A DNA stretch of 64,000 bases, taken from contig CAWHGB010000004.1 of NCBI GenBank assembly GCA_963828855.1, positions 33,075-97,074 on the forward strand, written 5' to 3'. Position 1 is the stretch's first letter, and every line of letters starts with the position of its first letter. A program made the position numbers and the translations under genes. The notes beneath the pieces are model-generated. The model ran no database searches. It was given only the letters and a program-made list of their open reading frames with translations, and had not been told where the DNA came from. Below, piece by piece: positions 57,040-64,000 of the stretch. The stretch comes from CAVVEQ01 sp963828855. GTDB taxonomy: Bacteria > Chloroflexota > Anaerolineae > Anaerolineales > Anaerolineaceae.

Positions 57040-58095
57040 CTACTGTAAGCCCCTGTTCGCCAGCCTTTCCTGCTCCCAGGTCTCAAAATCCACAGGCGGC
57101 TGGATGATCTCGGCTTCCCCTTTACGCTCCAGCCGGGCAGCATTCTCCGGGCAGCCGGTGACGCACAGTCCGCAGCCGATGCACTTTTCCGTCATGACCA
57201 CGGAAATCCCATCCTCGTCGAGGATCGCACCCACCTGGCAGCGCTCGATGCAGGTGCCGCAGCCAACGCATAGATCGGGGTCTATCACGGCGAAGTAATT
57301 TGCGTACGCCACCGAGTTAGCGATGCCATACTCGGTGATCCCGCGCAGGATACCGCAGCAGCAACCGCAGCAATTGCATACGTACCCCAGTCCGGTGGTC
57401 ACGTTGCTGACGGTGTGCACCAGCCCGATCTGTTCGCTTTTTTCGAGCAGGGCCAGCGCTGCCTCTTTTGAGATATCCCCTTCAACTGGCTCGCGCTCGT
57501 ATTCCGAAAAGCTGATGCAGATATCCAATGGAAAATCGCACTTGCGTTTGTCGAGCAAATCCTGCTCGATGCGGCAGATGCAATCGCGGACGTTGAAGGT
57601 TTTGGCATTCTCGAGGATCAACTTCACGTCGTCGTATGGCAGTACCCACTCGGTCTTCACCGCTGCCTGCGCGGGCAGCACCCGGTGCAGGGCCGGTTGC
57701 GGCTGCATGATGCCCTTTGCGCCGCCCTGGCGGAAGTATTCCTCCACCATGTGCGCCAGCTCGTGGTCGATCACATCCACCTGTTCCTCGTAGAAGCCAA
57801 CCACGAAGGGCGCCAGCCGGAAGAATGCCTTCCCCTCCCGGCGGTCGATGCGCACCAGCCCGCGCTTTGCCAGGTCGGATAGCGGACCTCTCAGGTCTCT
57901 TGAGGGTGTTCCCAGCCTTTCTGCGAGCTTGTCGAGGGATTCCCAGGTACCGGTGAGCTTCGCCCCCAGCGCGGCTTCCTCGGGGGAGAAGAGCTTCTTC
58001 AGGATGCGGATCTCGATCCTGGATTCGGTGCGGGGATAGCCGTTGGGCAGGCGATCGAGTGCTTGGGCGAGTTGTTCATAGGAAGAATCGGACAT
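57040..58095 (-). CDS. Winged-helix/4Fe-4S ferredoxin protein
   Basis: A 351-residue protein. The N-terminal part (about 1-110) looks like a winged helix (LDKLAERLGTPSRDLRGPLS, DLAKRGLVRIDRREGKAF). The middle has CICRIEQ and a Cys-rich CNCCGCCCG. Two 4Fe-4S ferredoxin motifs follow: CVGCGTCIERC (about 284-294) and CIGCGLCVTGC. These proteins recur in anaerobes, perhaps as redox-linked electron carriers or regulators; exact role unknown. GGAGG precedes the ATG. Confidence 0.83.
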   Translation of the reverse strand: MSDSSYEQLAQALDRLPNGYPRTESRIEIRILKKLFSPEEAALGAKLTGTWESLDKLAERLGTPSRDLRGPLSDLAKRGLVRIDRREGKAFFRLAPFVVGFYEEQVDVIDHELAHMVEEYFRQGGAKGIMQPQPALHRVLPAQAAVKTEWVLPYDDVKLILENAKTFNVRDCICRIEQDLLDKRKCDFPLDICISFSEYEREPVEGDISKEAALALLEKSEQIGLVHTVSNVTTGLGYVCNCCGCCCGILRGITEYGIANSVAYANYFAVIDPDLCVGCGTCIERCQVGAILDEDGISVVMTEKCIGCGLCVTGCPENAARLERKGEAEIIQPPVDFETWEQERLANRGLQ

Positions 58096-58218
58096 TGGGA
58101 ACCTCCATTCTCAGGTCCGTCACTGGTTGGAGACAAGTTCTGGCCAACCTGGAGAATCGGATACGTTTATTGTAGCTGAATTCCAGGGAAGAAAACCGCC
58201 CCTCCCGCCTTTCAGGCA

Positions 58219-58251
58219 CCCTCCCCAAATACGCGGCGTATTTGGGGAGGG
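58219..58251. repeat. Perfect 15-bp inverted repeat
   Basis: CCCTCCCCAAATACG (58219-58233) is repeated as its complement (58237-58251) with three bases between. The arms are followed by another GGGGAGGGG-like copy. It lies just upstream of the start of a glycosyltransferase gene and may be a REP-like element or an operator. Confidence 0.7.
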
Positions 58252-58270
58252 CTGGGGAGGGGTCTCCAGC

Positions 58271-58276
58271 TATAAT
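58271..58276 (+). promoter_or_regulatory. -10 element for a leaderless gene
   Basis: TATAAT is followed by six bases and a GTG start at 58283. No good -35 is visible. Confidence 0.6.
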
Positions 58277-58282
58277 CATTGT

Positions 58283-59830
58283 GTGAGTTCCACTAAAAAA
58301 CGCGATCTGATCATCGCCCTTCCTGCTCACCGCCCTCGCCATCGCCGCGCGGCTGCTCCCCGGCGCGCGCACGATCGACGACGCGTTCATCACCTTCCGT
58401 TACGCCCAAAACCTGCTTGCCGGGCAGGGGTTGGTCTTCAACCCGGGCGAGCAGGTACTGGGCACCACCACCCCGCTCTATGCCGCCCTCATGGCGCTCT
58501 TTGCGCTGCCCTTCGGCGGGGTGCAGTGCCCCCTTCCCCACGATCGCGCTGGTTGTGAATGCCCTGGCGGATGCCGCCACCTGCATCCTGCTCTGGCAGA
58601 TCGGAAAGAAGACTTGGCTCGGAGCGCGCGGGGATTATCACCGCGCTCATCTGGGCGGTGGCACCCTACAGCGTCACCTTTGCCATCGGCGGGCTGGAAA
58701 CCAGCGTTGTGGTCTTGCTGCTCACCCTCACGGTGTGGGCCTATATTTCCGATCACCCCATTCTGACCGCTCTCGCTGCAGCCTTCGCCCTGCTCACCCG
58801 TCCGGACGCGCTCCTCCTGGTTGGCCCTCTCGCGCTTGACCGGCTCTGGCGTGCCTTCCGCGCTCCTCGTAAACCACTTCGCTGGGACGAGGTGCTCGCA
58901 TTCTTCCTCCCGCTTGCCGCCTGGGGGATCTTCGCCACGCTCTATTACGGCAGCCCCCTGCCCCACTCCGTCGCGGCCAAGCTGGCGGTCTACCGCCTGC
59001 AACCGTGGGACTCCTTGATCCGCCTGCTGCAGCATTACGCCACCCCATTCATGGAAGCCGAATGGGGTGGACCTATTCTGATCGGCATCGGGCTGGTGCT
59101 CTATCCACTGCTTTTCATCATCGGCGCGCGGCGGGGATTTAAAACCGACAGCCGCGTCCTGGTCTGGGCGATCTACCCCTGGCTGTACTTCCTGGCCTTC
59201 AGCCTGCCCAACCCGCTGCTCTTCCGCTGGTACCTCACCCCGCCCCTGCCCGCCCTTTTCCTCTTCATCCTGCTGGGATTGGAATCTGTGCTTTTATGGA
59301 TTTTCCGCGCAGGGAAATCCGCCTCGCCGGCGTGGAAGCGGATTGTGATCACGCTCATGATGCTCCTGCCGCTGCGTTTCCACCCTGAACGCCTGGGAGC
59401 TGCACCCCGATCACGGCGCCCACGCGCCCCGCCCCGAAGATGGCGTTCATCAAGCTGGAACTGCTTTACGGTGAGGTCGCGGATTTCCTCAAGGGACAGA
59501 TTCCGCCCGGCGAAACCCTGGCTGCCGGCGATGTGGGCGTGCTGGGCTACCGGACCGGGGCGAGGGTCCTGGATACGGTCGGTTTGAACTCGCCTGTTTC
59601 CGCTGCAGTATTACCCCCTCCCGCCATCAGATTATGTGATCAACTACGCCGTTCCCTCCAGCCTGGTGCTGGAGCAACGCCCGCTTTTTGCCGTCTTCCT
59701 GGAAGCCTATATCCGCAACACTCTTCTCCGGGATCCCCGCTTCCAGGAGCAATACACCCTCGTTCGCAAGTGGCCAACGGACCTTTATGGAAGCGACGGT
59801 CTGCTGCTCTTTGAGCGGACCGGCAAGTGA
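58283..59830 (+). pseudogene. GT-C glycosyltransferase (AftB/mannosyltransferase-like), frameshifted
   Basis: Joined frames give a membrane protein of about 515 residues. The start GTG at 58283 begins MSSTKKRDLIIAL. The first outside loop has TIDDAFITFRYAQNLLAGQG, the DD motif of GT-C enzymes, followed by VFNPGEQVLGTTTPLYA as in AftB-like glycosyltransferases. About ten helices follow and the soluble C-terminus ends LLLFERTGK at 59830. Indels lie near 58325, 58525, 58620, 59385 and 59605. It probably transfers a sugar from a polyprenyl-phosphate carrier to a surface glycan or lipid. Confidence 0.75.
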
Positions 59831-59846
59831 CGCACGCTTCCTTCCC

Positions 59847-59875
59847 TTGATAAACGACAGGCTTTTCTTTATACT
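59847..59875 (+). promoter_or_regulatory. Promoter of the BMP-family importer operon
   Basis: TTGATA (59847-59852), a 17-base spacer and TATACT (59870-59875). The predicted start point is near 59882, leaving a leader of about 60 bases. Confidence 0.7.
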
Positions 59876-59885
59876 GGGAGCACGC

Positions 59886-59948
59886 ATGACCGGCGGGGAG
59901 GAAGCAGCCTCCCGGCTGGAAAAATCCTGGAGAAAGAGGAAACCATGA
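59886..59948 (+). CDS. Possible 20-codon leader ORF
   Basis: An ATG four bases after the predicted transcription start opens a reading frame of 20 codons (MTGGEEAASRLEKSWRKRKP). Its TGA overlaps the ATG of the binding protein gene (ATGA). A GC-rich hairpin (about 59890-59918) lies inside it. It may be a leader peptide or couple translation. It could also be chance. Confidence 0.35.
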   Translation: MTGGEEAASRLEKSWRKRKP

Positions 59949-60971
59949 AAAAACTTTTCTTTATTCTGACCGCTGCCGCTCTTCTGCTGGCTGCCTGCAG
60001 CCCGGCTGCTGCTCCCGCGCAGGCCGACAAACCGGTCTATCTGATCAACGGCGCCCTGGGGGATAACGGCTTCTTTGATTCCGGCAAGGTGGGCATGGAT
60101 GCCATCGCCAGCAAGTATGGAGTTGAAACCCGCACGATCGAAGCCGGGTACGACTCCAATAAGTACGAACCCTCCCTGCAGGCTGCCATGGACTACTCCG
60201 ATCTGATCTTCGTGATCTCCTACGGATTCGAAGACCAGCTTAAGGAAATGGCTGATAAGTACCCGGAGAAGATCATTCGTCAACCTGGATACGGTCGACC
60301 AGAACTCCAAAAACACCATCACCTCGGTGGATTTCATCGAAGAGGAAAGCGCCTACCTGGCGGGGGTTGCCGCCGCCATGGCCACCCTGGATACTTCCAT
60401 CCCGGGCATCAACGCGGATAAGGTCATCGGAGTTGTCGGCGGCGATGTGGACCCGGTCATCAGCGCTTTTGTCTTTGCCTATGAAAACGGCGCTCATTCG
60501 GTTGATCCCGAGATCAAGGTGCTGAAGAAATCCCTGGGCGGGGAATGGTCCGATTCCGCCAAGGGGAAACAGGCAGCCCTGCAGCTCTATGACCAGGGAG
60601 CCGATGTGGTCTTCCAGGCAGCCGGCGGTGCCGGGCTGGGCGTACTGCAGGCAGCCCGCGAGCGCGGGCTCTATTCCATTGGCGTGGATATCAACCAGAA
60701 CGACCTCGAACCGGGGTACGTGATTGCCAGCGATGTTAAATACGTTGGCAAGGGTATTGAAGATGTTTATGCCACCATCAAAGACGGGACCTACAAACCA
60801 GGGCAGGTGCTGCAGTACGGGGTCAAATCCGGCGGGGTGGATCTCGACTTCACCGCCCAGAAGCAGCCCCTCCCCCAGAGCCTCATCGATAAGGTGATGG
60901 CCATCCGCCAGCAGATCATCGATGGTACCCTGAAGGTGGAGATCTACAACGGTCAGGATGTCTGGAAATAA
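59945..60971 (+). CDS. BMP-family nucleoside-binding lipoprotein (one frameshift)
   Basis: A protein of about 342 residues starting MKKLFFILTAAALLLAAC, with lipobox Cys. The body has LINGALGDNGFFDSGKVGMD, GDVDPVISAF, FQAAGGAGLGVLQAARERG and GVDINQNDLEPG, typical of the basic membrane protein (PnrA/Med/YufN) family that binds purine nucleosides. The first frame changes near 60278; the second continues DQNSKNTITSVDFIEEESAY. It is the substrate receptor for the ATPase and permeases downstream. Confidence 0.88.
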
Positions 60972-60990
60972 TCGATTAAATCGATAAGCC

Positions 60991-61024
60991 AAAACGCGAA
61001 GGCTGGAAAACACCTTCGCGTTTT
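60991..61024 (+). terminator. Hairpin terminator/attenuator between receptor and ATPase genes
   Basis: AAAACGCGAAGG (60991-61002) pairs with its complement (61013-61024), ending in a run of Ts to 61026. It may reduce transcription of the ATPase and permease genes relative to the binding protein. Confidence 0.75.
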
Positions 61025-61049
61025 TTCTATTAAAATAGAATTGATTCCC

Positions 61050-62580
61050 ATGACAGACCTGATCACGATGCAAAATATGGTCAAGATCTTCCCGCCGAAT
61101 GTGACGGCGCTGGATCATGTTTCGGTTGAATTCCGCAAAGGGGAGATCCACTCCATCGTAGGGGAAAACGGGGCTGGCAAGAGCACCTTGATGAAAGTGC
61201 TTTATGGCCTGGTTCCGCCCAACGAAGGCACCATCACCTTTGAGGGGGAGCCGGTGCGCTTTCACAACCCCGGGGAGGCCATCGCCCGCGGGATCGGCAT
61301 GGTTCACCAGGAGATCCTGCTAATTCCTGAATACACGGTCTGGGAGAATATCGTCCTGGGCAGGGAGCCGGTGCTCTCCCTGGGCAGGATGGACCGCGAG
61401 CGCATCCCGAAGCCTGGTGAAGGAGAAGGTGGAGGAGTTCCAGTTCAACCTCGACCCCGACGCCCTGGTCAACGATATCTCCGTGGCAGCCCGGCAGAAG
61501 GTGGAGATCCTCAAGCTTCTTTACCGCAACGTCTCGGTCCTTATTCTGGATGAACCCACCGCGGTGCTCACCCCGCAGGAGATCCCCCAGCTTTTCACCG
61601 AGCTGCACCGCCTGGGCGATAACGGGCATACCATCCTGTTCGTCTCGCACCGCCTGGATGAGGTCTTGGATCTCTCTGACCGCATCACGGTGATGCGGCG
61701 CGGGAAAAAGATCGATACCGTCGCGGTCGGAAATACAAGCAAGGAAGACCTGGCACGTATGATGGTCGGGCGGGACGTGATCTTTACCTCGCGGCGTGTG
61801 CCCAGGCAGCCAGGTGCCGCGGTATTCCAGGTCGAAGGGTTGAACTATAAAAGCCCTGAGGGGCGCGACCTGCTTAAGGATGTCAACCTGGAGGTACGTG
61901 CCGGGGAGATCGTGGGCATTGCTGGCGTGGAGGGTAACGGCCAGTTCGAGCTGGTCAACATGATCATGGGCTTATCCGAACCCACAAGCGGGAAGATCTC
62001 GGTTCAAGGAGAAGAGATCACCCATGCCACCATACTTGATCGGCGCCGCAAGGTGGCCTTTGTCCCGCAGGACCGCGGGCGGATGGGCGCTGCGCTCAAC
62101 GCCTCCATTATGGAGAACGCCTCCATGACCCACCACTTGCTCAACCCTGCCTTCACCCGCTGGAAGGGTCTGTTGATGAACTTCCGCTTTGCGGGGCAGT
62201 TCACTTCGGAGCTGCAAAAGCTCTTCTCGGTGAGCATGTCCTCCAAGGATGCGCCATTCAAATCCCTTTCGGGCGGCAACCAGCAGAAGGTGATCCTGGG
62301 GCGAGAGCTGCTTTTACCCAGCCCATTCATCCTGCTTGATCAACCCACCCGTGGCTTGGACGTGGGCTCCATCGAGTACGTCCACGAGCAAGTATTGGAT
62401 ATGCGTGCCAAGGACCGCGCGGTGCTGGTTATCTCCGCCGACCTGGAGGAGATCTTCCTGCTCTCCGATCGCATCCTTGTCCTTTACCGCGGCGCGATCG
62501 CGGGGGAGAGGAAGACGGAGGAGACCAGTGTGGAGGAGATCGGCTTGCTGATGCTCCAGGGGCGGGAGGAGCCGGCATGA
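61050..62580 (+). CDS. Dual-domain ABC ATPase of nucleoside importer (one frameshift)
   Basis: A protein of about 510 residues with two ATPase domains (YufO/NupO, RbsA-like). Domain 1 has Walker A GENGAGKSTLMKVL and Walker B LLDEPTAVLTPQ-like VLILDEPTAVLTP. Domain 2 has the looser GVEGNGQFELVNMI, signature SGGNQQKVILGREL and LLDQPTRGLDV. A single-base shift near 61415 breaks domain 1; the other frame continues LVKEKVEEFQFNLDPDALVN. It drives the permeases encoded next. I chose ATG at 61050 (MTDLITMQNM). Confidence 0.88.
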
Positions 62581-63614
62581 TCAAAAAAGTGATCACCGGG
62601 TTAATGGGCATCTTCATCGCCCTCCTTCTGGGGGCGGTGCTGATGATGCTGCAGGGCTACAACCCGCTGGAAACCTACACCGCGCTTTTCCAATTTTCCC
62701 TGCTGCGCCCCGCTCCGCTGGCCATCACGCTTAAGAACAGCGTCCCGCTGGTGCTCACCGGTCTCTCCGCCTCCATTGCGTTCGCATCCGGGGCGGTCAA
62801 CCTTGGACAGCCGGGTCAGCTTCTGATGGGAGCGCTGGCAGCAACGCTGGGCGGCATCTACCTCGATCTGCCCGCGCCGGTCTTGATCCCGGTGTTGCTG
62901 CTGCTGGGTATGCTGGGCGGCGCGCTCTGGGCAGGGTTGGCTGCGCTGCTGCGCCTGGCGTTCAACATGAATGAATTCATCGTGACGCTCATGCTCAACA
63001 TGATCGCCGACCTCTTCACCGCCTGGGCGATCGCCTTTCCGTTCATGGATGTGGGCGCAAATTCCCCCATGACCCCGCCGGTCAATAAATCTGCCTGGAT
63101 ACCCGAGGTCGGCGGGCTGAACCTTTCGGTGATCATCATGCTGGTCGCGGTCGTGGTGAGTTGGTTCCTCTTCAACAAGTGGAAGGCCGGCTACGAGTGG
63201 CGCATTGGGGGGCAGAATTCGCTCTTTGCCCGCCTGGGTGGCTGTGACACGAACAAGAACTTCACCGCGGTGATGCTCACCACCGGGGCGCTGGCCGGGC
63301 TGGCCGGCTGCCTGATCATCCTGGCCGGTCCGCACCGCTTCCTGCGAGGGTTGGGCGCAAACTACGCCTGGGATGGGATCATGGTAGCCATCGTGGCCAA
63401 CAATGGGATCATCGCCACCCTGCTCTATGGCATCTTTTTTGCCGCCATCCAGACCGGAGCGCTGGGGATGGAGCTGGTGACCAACGTGCCCAGCGAGATC
63501 TCGCTGGTGCTGCAGGCAGTGCTGGTGCTGGTGATCGTCGCCAGCCGCGGGCTGCTCGAATCGATCGTCGACCGCTGGTCCACGCGAAAGCGGGTGAGAG
63601 GACCGGCGACATGA
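62577..63614 (+). CDS. Nucleoside-type ABC permease (YufP/NupP-like)
   Basis: A 345-residue inner-membrane permease of the BPD_transp_2 (branched-chain/ribose-type) family with about nine helices. Seen are LVLTGLSASIAFASGAVNLG, FNMNEFIVTLMLNMIADLFT and LAGLAGCLIILAGPHRFLRG. It starts inside the ATPase stop (ATGA) and overlaps the second permease by four bases. It imports purine nucleosides or related compounds with the BMP receptor. Confidence 0.9.
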   Translation: MIKKVITGLMGIFIALLLGAVLMMLQGYNPLETYTALFQFSLLRPAPLAITLKNSVPLVLTGLSASIAFASGAVNLGQPGQLLMGALAATLGGIYLDLPAPVLIPVLLLLGMLGGALWAGLAALLRLAFNMNEFIVTLMLNMIADLFTAWAIAFPFMDVGANSPMTPPVNKSAWIPEVGGLNLSVIIMLVAVVVSWFLFNKWKAGYEWRIGGQNSLFARLGGCDTNKNFTAVMLTTGALAGLAGCLIILAGPHRFLRGLGANYAWDGIMVAIVANNGIIATLLYGIFFAAIQTGALGMELVTNVPSEISLVLQAVLVLVIVASRGLLESIVDRWSTRKRVRGPAT

Positions 63615-64000
63615 GCATCCTGATCGGCCTGATCAACGGCATGATCGCGGGTGCCACGCCCATCATGCTGGGAGCGCTGGGCGGCTCATTCACCTTTTAC
63701 GCCGGGGTGTTCAATATTGCCATGGAGGGCATGATGCTCACCGGAGCGTTCTGCGCCGTGTGGGGTTCCTACACCTTTCCATAACTGGTTTATCGGCATC
63801 CTGTGCGGAATCGCCGGATCGTTGATCCTGGCGCTGATCTTCATCCTCTTCGCCGTGGTGCTGAAGACCGACGAATTCGTCACCGGCATCGCCCTCAATC
63901 TTTTCGCCGCCGGCGCCACGGTCTACATGCTGCGCCAGACCTTCCAGGTGAAAGGCGCATTCTCGAACCCCGGCATCATTCCCATCCCGCAGATCCACAT
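63611..64000 (+). CDS. Second nucleoside-type ABC permease (3' partial, one frameshift)
   Basis: The gene starts MSILIGLINGMIAGATPIML in the stop of the previous gene. The conserved block FYAGVFNIAMEGMMLTGAF is clear. A single-base shift near 63776 (ACCTTTCCATAA) ends the frame; the other frame continues NWFIGILCGIAGSLILALIF and TDEFVTGIALNLFAAG to the window edge. It matches YufQ/NupQ-like permeases. Confidence 0.85.

Noticed and set aside
1..64000. Programmed frameshifting as explanation for the broken genes
   Set aside because: The shifts occur in many unrelated genes, in both directions, without slippery heptamers followed by structures.

Overview
The window reads as a moderately GC-rich chromosomal segment of an anaerobic, saccharolytic bacterium. 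My best guess is Chloroflexota, class Anaerolineae. The reasons are the CebR/CelR-like cellobiose locus, sigma-factor genes next to DUF5667/DUF5666 proteins, a flavodiiron protein, a PknB-like kinase with an extracytoplasmic tail, and a CDP-alcohol phosphotransferase paired with an acyltransferase. This placement comes from gene content only. No rRNA, tRNA, CRISPR array, prophage or transposase was found.

A striking property of the sequence itself is that about 16 genes carry single-base indels while the protein sequence on both sides stays well conserved. The cellobiose phosphorylase, the HD-GYP sensor, the DUF4405 protein and a GT-C glycosyltransferase each carry several. This looks more like residual long-read or low-coverage assembly error than real gene decay. 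I annotated such genes across their full reconstructed span.

Region 1 (1-10,500, all minus strand) is a cello-oligosaccharide or beta-glucoside locus. In transcription order it holds a LacI-family repressor, a solute-binding lipoprotein, two MalF/MalG-type permeases, cellobiose phosphorylase and two GH3 beta-glucosidase lipoproteins. No transport ATPase is present. Two palindromes upstream of the repressor each differ by one base from the CebR/CelR operator TGGGAGCGCTCCCA, and one lies just downstream of a good promoter. Region 2 (10,500-14,300, plus) holds a four-repeat DUF5666 lipoprotein, an ECF-like sigma factor, a membrane-anchored DUF5667/DUF5666 probable anti-sigma factor and a secreted protein. 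Region 3 (14,300-26,700) holds a DUF2231 protein, a TPR/propeller protein, a Nudix hydrolase, a ThrE exporter, a divergent MFS exporter/MerR-TipAS pair, a TolB-like lipoprotein, an M28 peptidase, a RibD-type reductase, a GyrI-like protein, MgtC and a HAD hydrolase.

Region 4 (26,700-36,200) has a very large GAF/PAS/HD-GYP signalling protein, a NatAB-type ABC transporter with a zinc-ribbon membrane protein, an alpha/beta hydrolase and a Ser/Thr kinase. Region 5 (36,300-44,580) is an apparent envelope module. A minus-strand operon encodes adaptor, MacB-type ATPase, FtsX-like permease, two related lipoproteins and a DUF4405 membrane protein, and it is divergent from a two-component system. Region 6 (44,580-58,100) holds a flavodiiron protein, lipid-synthesis genes, small-molecule enzymes, small membrane proteins, REP-like palindromes, a heterodimeric ABC exporter, a ring-cleavage-type VOC enzyme, a GT-C-like membrane protein and a winged-helix/ferredoxin protein. 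Region 7 (58,200-64,000, plus) holds a GT-C glycosyltransferase followed by a BMP-family nucleoside-type ABC importer that runs off the window end.

Several genes (20624, 48447, 58283, possibly 21477) have a -10 hexamer followed by exactly six bases and then a start codon, which suggests leaderless transcription.
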